NCBI GenBank assembly: GCA_046313675.1
Contig: JBKBXU010000129.1
Coordinates: forward strand, 1-11,978
Direction of reading: 5' to 3'
Source of the DNA: JBKBXU01 sp046313675
GTDB lineage: Bacteria; Bacteroidota; Bacteroidia; Cytophagales; Cytophagaceae
Length of the DNA stretch: 11,978 nucleotides
This document shows, one piece after another, positions 1 to 7,589 of this stretch. The first letter of the stretch is position 1. Every line of letters begins with the position of its first letter. The notes below the pieces were generated by a model, which was not told the DNA's origin, searched no databases, and saw nothing but the letters and a program-made list of their open reading frames with translations. The position numbers and the translations under genes are program-made.

Positions 1-3000
1 CATCTCCTACAATCAAGCGAACTCCTTCAACAGGGTTTCCACCATGACTAAAATTGATAGTCAATGTTGGGCGAAAAGCCTGATCCATTGAAATCTCCAG
101 ATCAAGGTTTGAACCAGCTACGGTAAATTCTCCATCCAAGGTTCCTTTTTCCGCATGTTGAATAATATACTGGTAAGTACCGTCCGGCAGGTGTATGCTG
201 GCATATCCATAAAAGTTGCTGGTAAATACACGGTCGCCGATACGAACTACAGCCTCGCTCAAACCTTCCGAACCGGAAGTAATAAGGAAGTTTATCCTGT
301 GAAGACCCTCCATTGGCGAACCGGTAAGGCTCAGGTTATCAAAACGATTGTTGCCCGCTTCCCCAGTAGTATTACCTTCAAAGCGGATTCGAACACGAAA
401 ATCCTGATTGTTTTCCGCACCGTCTATTTCTGAAAAATCAAACACAAAAAGCTGATATTCTGTCGTAATATCTACCGTTGAATTGCTAAGCCCATCGGAA
501 GTAAAGGCAACCCCATCAACACTGTATTCAACAATATGCTGAAGCATACCACTGCCGGATCTATGAGCGGCATATCTTAAAATGATATCTTCATAACCGG
601 TCGTAGGTAAATGCATTTCCAAAACCCCGGCTGGGTTTCTTACCCGTAATGCGCTTCCCGCTTCACTTCCATGTGAATTAATAGCTGAACCTTGCTGAAA
701 AAGATCCCATACAGCATTTTCATACAATAATAAAGGGCTTCCAACTGACACATTTGGGTTAAGGGCTTCAGCTAATTCAGGGGCATTGAAGTTCCAATAA
801 TACATCATTTCCCTATCGGTCTCTTCAGGCGATAGATTTACAGTGATTAACTGGTCACTACCACTTACAGTTGCAATTCCTTCAGCCGGATCGTGCCTCT
901 GAGCATCTGCCAAATAGGAGTACTCGCCATTTAACAAGAAAAGGCTTGCCCTTCCATGGGAATCTGTAACAAGCTCTTTGTTGTCAATAGAGATGGAGGC
1001 ATTGGAAAGAGCGCCGAATTCACCGTTAACCATAAAGGTAATTTTGTGATACGTATTTTCGAAATTGCCCGGATTCCCTTCCAGGGTAAGGTTGTCAAAG
1101 CGATTGTTTCCACTTTCCCATGCCGTCTGGCCTTCAAACGATATTCTTATTTTGAAGTTCGGATTGTTGTTTGCTGCAGTAAAAGGTGAAAAGTCAAATT
1201 GATGTAACTGATAACCTTCGGTGACATCAATTTCATCCATATATATATAGTTAACCCCGTTGGTGCTATATTCTATTGTCTGCTTAAGCATACCTGCTGC
1301 TGTTCTTCGGGTGGCATACGTAAGAATTATATTTTCAAATCCCACCGTTGGCACGTCCATATAAAAAACACCTGCAGGATTCCGAAGTCGCAGTTCACTG
1401 CCGGGGGCATCATTGTTCCTCCGGTTAAGCATTGTACCTTCGTTGTTGGTATCCCATTCACCAGTGTAGTTAAGGCCGGCTCCCCCAATCGTCACATTGG
1501 GTGAAATAGCATTTTCAAATTGTGCTGTTGAATTAAAATTCCAATAATGTATAAGGCTCCTGCTGGTAGGATCATCAAATAAAGTAATGGTCTGCTGTAC
1601 ATTTGCTCCACTTACATTCACACTTCCATCTTCCTCATAAAATCCATGAGCATTTACAGTAAAATTATATGATCCATCAGTAAGAAAAACTGTAGCCTCT
1701 CCTAAATGATTGGTAATTATGGTACGTGATCCGATGGCTATGACAGCATCCTTTAGAGCCGCTCCATTACCATTAACAACGAATTCTGCTTTGTAGTAAT
1801 TTGTTTCAAAATCATCCGATTCTCCTTCAAGGGTGATGTTATCTATCCGATTATTTCCACTTGACTCACTCGTGTTTCCTGAGAATGAAACCCTTATGGC
1901 AAAATTAGGATTATGATTAGCATCTTCTATACCGGAAAAGTCAAAACTATGTAGATTATGTTCAGGAAACATTCCAACAGTGTGCGGATCAAGTCCGGCA
2001 GTGGTATAATTTTCTCCATCAACAGTATATTCAACTTTATGATTTTGCATACCTGATGCGGTACGATTGGCTGCGTATTGGAAGATAATATTTTTAAATC
2101 CTATGGTAGGAAGAGCCAGGTATAAGGTGTCGGCAGGATTTCTTACCCTTATGGCCCTGCCCGGAACATCTCCATAACGGGCATTCAGATAAGTCCCGTC
2201 ATCAACATCATCCCATAATCCGGGATAATGGATTCTTGCTCCACCAATGGTATGGGTAGCTTTTATCTGATTGTCAAGACTGGAGTTATCATTGAAATTC
2301 CAGTAATGAATAAGCCCCATATTGGCAGGAGTACTGAGCATAATCATAATATCCTGATTAGCACTACTTACAAATATGTCTTCTGATGCCGGTACATAGC
2401 CTATGGCAGAGACTTGCGCTGTATATTCTCCATCCTGAAGGAAGAAAGAAACCCGCCCTAAACGATCCGACACTCTGCTAATTCCATCTAATGTAACCTC
2501 CGCATCTCTAACCGGACTATACTCATCGTTGACTGTAAGGTTTACCAAATAATAGTTTTGTTCAAAGCTTGCCGGACTACCTTCCAGAGCAATATTGTCA
2601 AAACGATTATTTCCGCTTGTCCCGAGATTCTGATGCTCAAAATAAATTCTTACCTTGAAATTCGGATTATTGGCCACACCTGCAATGGCGCTGAAATCAA
2701 ATTCATACTCTTGAAATTCAGTATCTACATACGGGACAAAGAAGTCGCTGTCCAAAAAAGTTTCACCATCAATTGAATACTCCAGGAATTGCATTAACAT
2801 ACCATTATTCGTCCTTTGGGTAGCGTAGGATAATTTAATGTTTTCATGACCCACGGTAGGAAGATGTAAAAGAACCCGGCCGGCAGGATTTCTAACCCTT
2901 AAAGAATTACCTGCAGCATCTTCATTGCGAGCATTTAAAAGAGATCCCTCTCCGGCCAAATCCCAAAAAGCTGGTGGATTAGCAATATATTCTATAGAGG

Positions 3001-3142
3001 CACCACCGATCGTGGAAGTTGGCTCCAGAGCTACTTCAAGATCCTCACTATTAAAATTCCAGTAATGGAGTAAATCCTGAGCTTTAGAACTGCTAATGCT
3101 TACAAGAACAATGGCTATACTTAAGAGTAATAATCTTTTCAT
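1..3142 (-). CDS. Very large secreted multi-repeat surface protein, N-terminal part (C-terminus beyond left edge)
   Basis: I translated the minus strand from the ATG at 3142-3140 and found no stop to the window edge: 1047 codons, so the C-terminus is missing. Residues 1-21 are a Sec signal peptide: MKR, then a run of L/I/V/S, then SKA before Gln22. Four tandem units follow, at residues 26-278, 279-531, 532-780 and 781-1025. Each starts with (H/Y)YWNFN. A jelly-roll-like part of about 165 residues comes first, with conserved IGGA, WD, LRVRNPAG, LPTxG, YAxxRT..GM, EYSxDG and SGNNRxDN. A beta-sandwich of about 75 residues follows, resembling carboxypeptidase-regulatory-like/PEGA modules. After residue 1026 another sandwich seems to begin (TLTINFSHGGNPVEGV). 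Family knowledge: such modular exported proteins in Bacteroidota are often type IX secretion cargo or adhesins. Here that is inference, because the C-terminal sorting domain is not in view. It is transcribed divergently from lysA. No enzymatic domain is visible. Confidence 0.9.
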   Translation of the reverse strand, partial: MKRLLLLSIAIVLVSISSSKAQDLLHYWNFNSEDLEVALEPTSTIGGASIEYIANPPAFWDLAGEGSLLNARNEDAAGNSLRVRNPAGRVLLHLPTVGHENIKLSYATQRTNNGMLMQFLEYSIDGETFLDSDFFVPYVDTEFQEYEFDFSAIAGVANNPNFKVRIYFEHQNLGTSGNNRFDNIALEGSPASFEQNYYLVNLTVNDEYSPVRDAEVTLDGISRVSDRLGRVSFFLQDGEYTAQVSAIGYVPASEDIFVSSANQDIMIMLSTPANMGLIHYWNFNDNSSLDNQIKATHTIGGARIHYPGLWDDVDDGTYLNARYGDVPGRAIRVRNPADTLYLALPTIGFKNIIFQYAANRTASGMQNHKVEYTVDGENYTTAGLDPHTVGMFPEHNLHSFDFSGIEDANHNPNFAIRVSFSGNTSESSGNNRIDNITLEGESDDFETNYYKAEFVVNGNGAALKDAVIAIGSRTIITNHLGEATVFLTDGSYNFTVNAHGFYEEDGSVNVSGANVQQTITLFDDPTSRSLIHYWNFNSTAQFENAISPNVTIGGAGLNYTGEWDTNNEGTMLNRRNNDAPGSELRLRNPAGVFYMDVPTVGFENIILTYATRRTAAGMLKQTIEYSTNGVNYIYMDEIDVTEGYQLHQFDFSPFTAANNNPNFKIRISFEGQTAWESGNNRFDNLTLEGNPGNFENTYHKITFMVNGEFGALSNASISIDNKELVTDSHGRASLFLLNGEYSYLADAQRHDPAEGIATVSGSDQLITVNLSPEETDREMMYYWNFNAPELAEALNPNVSVGSPLLLYENAVWDLFQQGSAINSHGSEAGSALRVRNPAGVLEMHLPTTGYEDIILRYAAHRSGSGMLQHIVEYSVDGVAFTSDGLSNSTVDITTEYQLFVFDFSEIDGAENNQDFRVRIRFEGNTTGEAGNNRFDNLSLTGSPMEGLHRINFLITSGSEGLSEAVVRIGDRVFTSNFYGYASIHLPDGTYQYIIQHAEKGTLDGEFTVAGSNLDLEISMDQAFRPTLTINFSHGGNPVEGVRLIVGD
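68..802 (-). repeat. Tandem protein repeat unit 4 (245 codons), most diverged
   Basis: The leading His is replaced by Tyr (YYWNFNAPEL) and IGGA is degraded to VGSP. LRVRNPAG, LPTTGYEDI, YAAHRSGSGM, EYSVDG, DFRVRIRFEG and AGNNRFDN are kept. The sandwich (HRINFLITSGSE to LEISMDQAF) is followed by what looks like another sandwich with no jelly-roll in between, so the regular alternation stops here. Confidence 0.82.
803..1549 (-). repeat. Tandem protein repeat unit 3 (249 codons)
   Basis: This unit has HYWNFNST, VTIGGAG, EWDTNNEG, LRLRNPAG, VPTVGFENI, YATRRTAAGM, EYSTNG, NNPNFKIRI and SGNNRFDN. The sandwich starts near TYHKITFMVNG. It is four residues shorter than units 1 and 2. Confidence 0.87.
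1550..2308 (-). repeat. Tandem protein repeat unit 2 (253 codons)
   Basis: This unit has exactly the length of unit 1. It carries HYWNFNDNS, HTIGGAR, LWDDVDDG, IRVRNPAD, LPTIGFKNI, EYTVDGEN, HNPNFAIRV and SGNNRIDN. The sandwich starts at NYYKAEFVVNGNG. Identity to unit 1 is concentrated in the motifs, so the duplication is old rather than a recent tandem copy. Confidence 0.87.
2309..3067 (-). repeat. Tandem protein repeat unit 1 (253 codons)
   Basis: This unit runs from HYWNFNSEDLEV to the residue before the next HYWNFN. It contains TIGGAS, FWDLAGEG, LRVRNPAG, LPTVGHENI, EYSIDGE, NNPNFKVRI and SGNNRFDN. The sandwich part starts near residue 196 (NYYLVNLTVNDE) and includes VTLDG and FLQDGEY. 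It follows the signal peptide directly. Confidence 0.88.
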
Positions 3143-3253
3143 TCTTTCCGATTTATTTTTCTGTCAAAATAAAAATACAATATAATGTATAAAAAATACT
3201 AATATAAGGCACTTTGCTCAATTTTTATAATAAAATTATCACAATTTATCTTC

Positions 3254-3277
3254 TTGACTTGGGAATATTTATCTTTG
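3254..3277 (+). promoter_or_regulatory. Possible lysA promoter (TTG ... TATCTTTG)
   Basis: TATCTTTG at 3270-3277 fits the Bacteroidota -7 consensus TAnnTTTG exactly and lies 17 bp before the lysA ATG. The nearest upstream TTG (3254-3256, in TTGACTT) is only 13 bp away, shorter than the usual spacing of about 17-23. The -7 element is therefore better supported than the -33 element. The resulting leader would be only about 10 nt. The rest of the divergent spacer 3143-3294 is AT-rich, and no clear promoter is seen for the leftward gene. Confidence 0.4.
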
Positions 3278-3294
3278 CATATTAAACTAAAATT

Positions 3295-4527
3295 ATGCAA
3301 TTATTAAATTCAACTTATCAGATTCAGGGTGTCAATGTAGAGGAAATTAGTGAAGAGTTTGACACTCCATTGTATGTCTATGATGCTGACAAAATTCTTA
3401 GCCAATACCAACGACTTAAATCTGCCTTTAAAAATGTAGATGTAAAAATAAAATATGCCGCTAAAGCCCTTACAAATCAAGCAATCATCAAATTATTAAA
3501 AAATGCCGGAGCCGGTTTTGATGTTGTTTCCATACAGGAATTACATTTGGCAACAAAAGCCGGTGTGCCTCCTGCTGATATCATGTTTACCCCAAGCTGT
3601 GTTCCTTTTGAAGAGATTAAAGAGGCGGTATCAATGGGGGTAACTATAAATATTGATAGTATCCCTTACCTCAAAAAATTCGGAAAAGAATATGGCAACA
3701 GCTACCCTTGCTGCATTAGAATAAACCCACACATTGATGCAGGTGGGAATGTAAAAATTATGACCGGGCACAAGGGGTCTAAATTTGGAGTTTCTATAGA
3801 ACAAATAGAGGAGATTTATGCGGTTGTAAAGGAATTTAACCTTTCCATAAGCGGATTGCATATTCACAGTGGCTCGGACTTTAAAAATCCGGACGCCTTC
3901 GTTAAGGCCGCGGAAGTCCTGTTTAAATTGGCTGAAAACTTTACGGATCTTAAATTTATAGATCTTGGTAGTGGCTTTAAAGTTGCCTACAAGGCTGGAG
4001 ACCACTCAACCGATATTGAAGCTTTGGGAGAGAAAATGTCCGATGCTTTTATACGATTCTGTGAAAGTTACGGGCGCAAGCTGGAACTATGGTTTGAACC
4101 GGGCAAGTTTCTGGTGAGCGAAAGTGGCCTTTTGTTAGTAAGGGCAAATGTCGTAAAACCTACACCCGCCTGTACGTTTGTAGGTGTTGATTCCGGCTTA
4201 AACCACCTGATACGCCCTATGATGTATGGTGCACATCATGATGTTGTAAACATTTCAAATCCCAAAGGAGAATTGCGTAAATATACCATCGTAGGGTACA
4301 TTTGTGAAACAGATACCTTTGGTACTGACCTTGACATTAGCGAGGTTAGAGAAGGGGATTTGCTGGCCTTAAAAAATGCCGGTGCTTATGGTTTTAGCAT
4401 GAGCTCAAACTACAATTCGCGATTCCGCCCGGCGGAGGCCCTGGTTTATAAGGGCAAGACAATGCTGATTCGTAAAAGAGAGACTATGGATGATCTTTTA
4501 AAGAACCAGGTGGAAGTAGAGCTATAA
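3295..4527 (+). CDS. lysA: Diaminopimelate decarboxylase
   Basis: This PLP enzyme (fold type III, group IV decarboxylase) converts meso-2,6-diaminopimelate to L-lysine and CO2, the last step of lysine synthesis, in the cytosol. At 410 aa it has the usual family length. The N-terminal TIM-barrel half carries KYAAKALTN with the likely PLP Schiff-base lysine K57, the LHIHSGS motif with H191, a glycine-rich phosphate loop at 225-227 and EPGK at 268-271. The C-terminal beta-domain carries CETDTF (C337, the residue that reaches the partner subunit's active site) and AYGFSMSSNYNSR (Y365). The glycine loop reads GSG instead of the more usual GGG, and EPGR appears as EPGK; both are conservative. The start is the ATG 17 bp downstream of a TATCTTTG box. 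The gene is monocistronic, with a divergent gene on the left and a terminator directly after the stop. Confidence 0.95.
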   Translation: MQLLNSTYQIQGVNVEEISEEFDTPLYVYDADKILSQYQRLKSAFKNVDVKIKYAAKALTNQAIIKLLKNAGAGFDVVSIQELHLATKAGVPPADIMFTPSCVPFEEIKEAVSMGVTINIDSIPYLKKFGKEYGNSYPCCIRINPHIDAGGNVKIMTGHKGSKFGVSIEQIEEIYAVVKEFNLSISGLHIHSGSDFKNPDAFVKAAEVLFKLAENFTDLKFIDLGSGFKVAYKAGDHSTDIEALGEKMSDAFIRFCESYGRKLELWFEPGKFLVSESGLLLVRANVVKPTPACTFVGVDSGLNHLIRPMMYGAHHDVVNISNPKGELRKYTIVGYICETDTFGTDLDISEVREGDLLALKNAGAYGFSMSSNYNSRFRPAEALVYKGKTMLIRKRETMDDLLKNQVEVEL

Positions 4528-4537
4528 TTACCTAAAT

Positions 4538-4575
4538 AAAAAAAAGGAAGAGTGGCACATCTCTTCCTTTTTTTT
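4538..4575. terminator. Bidirectional intrinsic terminator between lysA and the sugar permease
   Basis: A perfect 15-bp inverted repeat: eight A then GGAAGAG (4538-4552), an 8-nt loop (4553-4560), then CTCTTCC and eight T (4561-4575). On either strand the GC-bearing stem is followed by a U-tract, so it can end lysA (plus) and the convergent permease gene (minus). Confidence 0.92.
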
Positions 4576-4597
4576 ATGCTTATTTTCTGAATAACCT

Positions 4598-5911
4598 TTA
4601 TTTTTTCTTATAAACAGATCCTTTGAATCCGTAAAAGGTAATATATAGGTAGCTAAGAATAATTAACCCAAAGGCTGCTATCACAGACACGTCCATTAAT
4701 TCAAAGAAAATAAATGGCGTAATTGCCCCACCTACGATGGACATAATAAGTATTGAAGATCCTTCCTCAGAGAATTTGCCTAATCCATCTATACCCATTG
4801 AGAAAATACAAGGGAAAAGAATGGAATTAAACAGGCCTACTGCAACTATTGGCCATAACGATGTATCTGTTGATGGGCCACTGAAAGCATAGGCTGCTAC
4901 CAGGACAGCAGCTATCAAAGAACAAAGACCTATTAGTTTTCTTGGGCTCAAAACTGTCAAAATATACGCTCCAAAGAAACGGCCAATCATGGCACCACCC
5001 CAATAAAAAACAATTAATCGTTCTATCATTGGTGCAAGACCCTGATTTCCTGTTATAGATCCTTGTATTGTCGCCTGTATATGCTGTAATACAAGATATC
5101 TTCCTAATGTAACTTCTGCTCCAACGTAAGCAAAAATGGCAAGAGCTCCTAAAACAAGGTGAGGAAACTGTAATACATATTTCCTTGGGCCACTGGCAGG
5201 TTCTTTAACCAAAGGCTCCATCTCATGTGTTATAATTTTAGGTAGTTTAGAAAAACCAACCAAAAGTGCTAATAAAAACATTATGGCACCCAAAGTAAGG
5301 TATGGAAGCTGAACATAGGTAGCGGCAGCATCCCGAATTCCTTCAGGGCTCATTCTTTCTAATTCTGCCGGACTATAATTCGCAATTTTCATGAAAAGGC
5401 CGGCTGCCAGAAGAGGGGCGAGCATCGTTCCCAGCGAGTTAAACGCCTGCACGAGAGTCAAACGGCTGGCTCCGGTATGTTTTCTTCCAATTAAAACAAC
5501 ATAGGGGTTAGCACCAACCTGAAGAATCGTGATTCCTGTAGCCAAAACAAACATCGCCAGCAATACCATGGAATATGATCTGGCATCAGCTGCCGGGTAA
5601 AACAACATACAGCCTATACCGGCTATTACAATACCGGCAATGATCCCGTTTTTATACCCAATGCCATTAATTAATTTTCCGGCCGGAATAGAAACAACGA
5701 AATAGGTGCCAAAGAAAGCTAAATTTATAATATTTGCTTCTGTAATAGAGAGCATGAAAACATTCATCAGCTCATCAATAAGCATAAAGTTCGTTACCGT
5801 TATCAACCCCCACATAAAAAATAAAGTGGAAAGGACAATTAGGGATGAGTTCTGGTTCTCCCTTGTTCCATCAATAGAAGTCATAGGATTGGATTCTTTT
5901 AGATCTATCAT
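4598..5911 (-). CDS. MFS sugar permease, FHS (FucP/GluP/NagP-like) family
   Basis: A 12-helix inner-membrane sugar:H+ symporter type of 437 aa, normal for the fucose/glucose-galactose (FHS) family. Family signatures are FFMWGLITVTN (31-41), QVGANPYVVLIG (131-142), RLTLVQAFNSLGT (150-162), then YVGAEVTLGRYL and FYWGGAMIGRFFG in the second half. A hydrophilic N-terminal stretch of about 20 residues precedes the first helix; Met10 is an alternative start. The substrate cannot be read from the sequence. In E. coli FucP the conserved N-D of helix 1 supplies the protonatable Asp46, and the aligned position here is Phe42 (TNFMLID), so coupling or substrate may differ from FucP. The gene sits 149 bp downstream of crtW on the same strand and is probably a separate unit ending at the shared terminator. 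No sugar-catabolic gene is adjacent. Confidence 0.88.
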   Translation of the reverse strand: MIDLKESNPMTSIDGTRENQNSSLIVLSTLFFMWGLITVTNFMLIDELMNVFMLSITEANIINLAFFGTYFVVSIPAGKLINGIGYKNGIIAGIVIAGIGCMLFYPAADARSYSMVLLAMFVLATGITILQVGANPYVVLIGRKHTGASRLTLVQAFNSLGTMLAPLLAAGLFMKIANYSPAELERMSPEGIRDAAATYVQLPYLTLGAIMFLLALLVGFSKLPKIITHEMEPLVKEPASGPRKYVLQFPHLVLGALAIFAYVGAEVTLGRYLVLQHIQATIQGSITGNQGLAPMIERLIVFYWGGAMIGRFFGAYILTVLSPRKLIGLCSLIAAVLVAAYAFSGPSTDTSLWPIVAVGLFNSILFPCIFSMGIDGLGKFSEEGSSILIMSIVGGAITPFIFFELMDVSVIAAFGLIILSYLYITFYGFKGSVYKKK

Positions 5912-6060
5912 TTGTGAGACTAATTTAATACTCTGCTTACGTAAAAATAGTCCCTCAAGTTTACCAATTATTTGAAATAAAACGAATTTTTTTCAAAAAA
6001 AATACTGCTTCGTTAGAACAATCTTCCAGTTCATCCCAAAATCCTTCCCTTTAAAAGAAT
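5912..6060 (-). other. Spacer between the carotenoid operon and the permease gene, possible weak terminator
   Basis: There is no gene in this 149 bp. An inverted repeat AACGAA (5981-5986) / TTCGTT (6009-6014) encloses a T7-C-A8 stretch, which could fold as an AU-rich hairpin followed by TTATTT on the minus strand. It lacks a GC-rich stem, so termination of the crt operon here is uncertain. TATTTTTA in the minus strand (about 5942-5949) resembles a -7 box (TAnnTTTG) with one mismatch and may belong to the permease promoter. Confidence 0.25.
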
Positions 6061-6747
6061 TTACCTTGCCTTATAGAGTTGCCACCAGGGGATATATGGT
6101 TTATCATGATGCTCATAGTGATATCCAAAAAAATAGCAGGATAAAAAGGCCTGAAGATGGTTTTTGCGTTGATTTCTTGCTTTATGCTTATTTTCCGGCA
6201 TATGGTTTCCTTTATGAGGCAGATAGGTGCCAAAATAAAATAATTGAAAAGTGCTCAGAATGGAAGGAAGCATCCAGAACAACACAACATTTGCCTCTGA
6301 AAAAACCAATTTTAATAGGTTATATGCAACAGCCATCAATAGAATTTGCCACACGTTTATATATTGCTTTAAAAAATTAATATACCATACAAAGAAATTT
6401 CCATCATAATAATCAGGATCATTTTCTGTCACAGGAAACCTGTGGTGGCGATGGTGCTTAATATAAAGAGAATTATAGTTATTAAAGGCAAATAATAAAC
6501 TACAGGCTTGCCCGATAAGCTTATTCAGGGTTTTGTTTCTGCTAACAGACCCATGCATGGCATCATGTGCTGTAATGAAAATTCCGGTATATAAATGCGT
6601 TTGAATGAGAATAAAAAGATAGATGAAAGGGTTGGTATAAGAAACCTGTATGCTCAAAAATATAAATAGTGCCAGAAACCACAAAACTATTAGCAGGCAG
6701 GCTATTCCAACACCCTGATATTTCCTAGACAGGATCTTATAACTCAT
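6061..6747 (-). CDS. crtW: Beta-carotene 4-ketolase, CrtW type (membrane di-iron oxygenase)
   Basis: It adds keto groups at C4/C4' of beta-ionone rings, giving beta-carotene to echinenone to canthaxanthin, using O2 at the inner membrane. The 228-aa protein has the fatty-acid-desaturase-like fold. The histidine boxes are HDAMH (61-65), HHRHH (98-102), a lone His in FGTYLPH (178) and YHYEHHDKPYIPWW (209-222). HDAMHGSV, FGTYLPH and the EHH..P..PWW end are typical of CrtW rather than CrtZ or plain desaturases. Hydrophobic segments lie at about 13-32, 40-60, 133-150 and 155-175. Its ATG overlaps the ispH TGA (ATGA), and it is the last gene of the operon. A hydroxylase acting on similar rings is the main alternative, but the motif set favours a ketolase. 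Confidence 0.88.
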   Translation of the reverse strand: MSYKILSRKYQGVGIACLLIVLWFLALFIFLSIQVSYTNPFIYLFILIQTHLYTGIFITAHDAMHGSVSRNKTLNKLIGQACSLLFAFNNYNSLYIKHHRHHRFPVTENDPDYYDGNFFVWYINFLKQYINVWQILLMAVAYNLLKLVFSEANVVLFWMLPSILSTFQLFYFGTYLPHKGNHMPENKHKARNQRKNHLQAFLSCYFFGYHYEHHDKPYIPWWQLYKAR

Positions 6748-7589
6748 GCGAAGCTTAATATTTTATCTTTAACCTTCTCCATAAGCCATCTGGGGGTAGA
6801 GGTTGCCCCACATATGCCAATAGTTTCATTGTCCCTAAAAATCGTTTTCTGAAGTTCTTCCTCTGAACTTATAAAGTGCGTATCCGGATTGCTTTGCAAA
6901 CACACATTGTATAAAACCTTCCCATTAGAGGACTTTTTCCCGGCCACAAAAATTATCTTATCAAACTTTTTAGCAAATATAGAAAGCTCCTTGTCCCGAT
7001 TTGAAACCTGGCGGCAAATGGTATCATTAAATTCCACCTCTACCCCGGAATTAATGAGTTTATCTTTGATCTCATACAAACTTTTCGTGCTTTTTGTTGT
7101 CTGACTGAATACCGCAATTTTTTTAGGCAAATTGGGAATATCCAGCTCTGATTCATCAGCAAAGACAATAGCTTCATTGTTTGTTTGAGATTGTAAGCCA
7201 ACCACCTCCGCATGACCATTTTTCCCATAAATATAGATGGGTATGCTGCTGTCATAAGCAGATTTTATTCGATTCTGCAACTTCAAAACAACAGGACAAG
7301 ATGCATCAATCAGCTCAAGATTATTTTTTGAGGCAAGCTCATAAGTAGATGCCGGTTCCCCATGAGCACGTATTAATACAGGTTCATTCTTGAGATTTTG
7401 TAATTCCTTATAATCTATAACCCTCAATCCTTTATCAATCAGCCGTTTGATTTCTTCTTCATTATGAACGATATCGCCAAGGCAGTATAAATAGCCCTTC
7501 TCTTCAAGAATGCTTTCTGCCATCTCTATGGCATAAATTACCCCAAAACAGAAACCTGAATTATCATCAATGGTTATATTAAGTTTCAT
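6744..7589 (-). CDS. ispH: 4-hydroxy-3-methylbut-2-enyl diphosphate reductase
   Basis: A [4Fe-4S] enzyme of the last MEP-pathway step: HMBPP plus two electrons gives IPP and DMAPP. The 281 aa fit the short bacterial form. The three cluster cysteines are visible: C14 (SGFCFGV), C98 (DASCPVV) and C192 (NDTICRQV). Substrate residues are also present: H42 (DIVHNE), H76 (RAHGEP), H126 and E128 (GKNGHAEVVG), the T164/T165 pair (SQTT), SSN at 220-222 and the Ser in GATSTP (264). The usual KNSSN(S/T) loop reads KKSSNG. The start ATG overlaps the crtY TGA (ATGA). Placement between cyclase and ketolase implies it raises isoprenoid supply for pigment. It may be a second, pathway-dedicated copy beside a housekeeping ispH; that cannot be decided from this window. 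Confidence 0.93.
   Translation of the reverse strand: MKLNITIDDNSGFCFGVIYAIEMAESILEEKGYLYCLGDIVHNEEEIKRLIDKGLRVIDYKELQNLKNEPVLIRAHGEPASTYELASKNNLELIDASCPVVLKLQNRIKSAYDSSIPIYIYGKNGHAEVVGLQSQTNNEAIVFADESELDIPNLPKKIAVFSQTTKSTKSLYEIKDKLINSGVEVEFNDTICRQVSNRDKELSIFAKKFDKIIFVAGKKSSNGKVLYNVCLQSNPDTHFISSEEELQKTIFRDNETIGICGATSTPRWLMEKVKDKILSFA

Noticed and set aside
931..1137. Minus-strand 68-aa frame
   Set aside because: It lies wholly inside the giant repeat gene in another frame, with no start context of its own.
155..2776. Plus-strand frames at 155-433, 956-1189 and 2558-2776 that share a motif like (V/I)KTIV..FP
   Set aside because: They are the antisense image of the repeated SGNNRxDN segment of the giant minus-strand protein. 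Their similarity comes from the repeats, not from a small-gene family.
3631..4005. Minus-strand 124-aa frame opposite lysA
   Set aside because: It is the antisense of a well-supported lysA and shows no recognisable motif.
5706..5975. Plus-strand 89-aa frame over the permease N-terminus and its upstream spacer
   Set aside because: It mostly mirrors permease codons, and its composition does not resemble a real protein.
6051..6380. Frames at 6066-6380 (plus) and 6051-6233 (minus) around crtW
   Set aside because: Both are shadows of crtW, whose histidine motifs clearly fix the coding frame.
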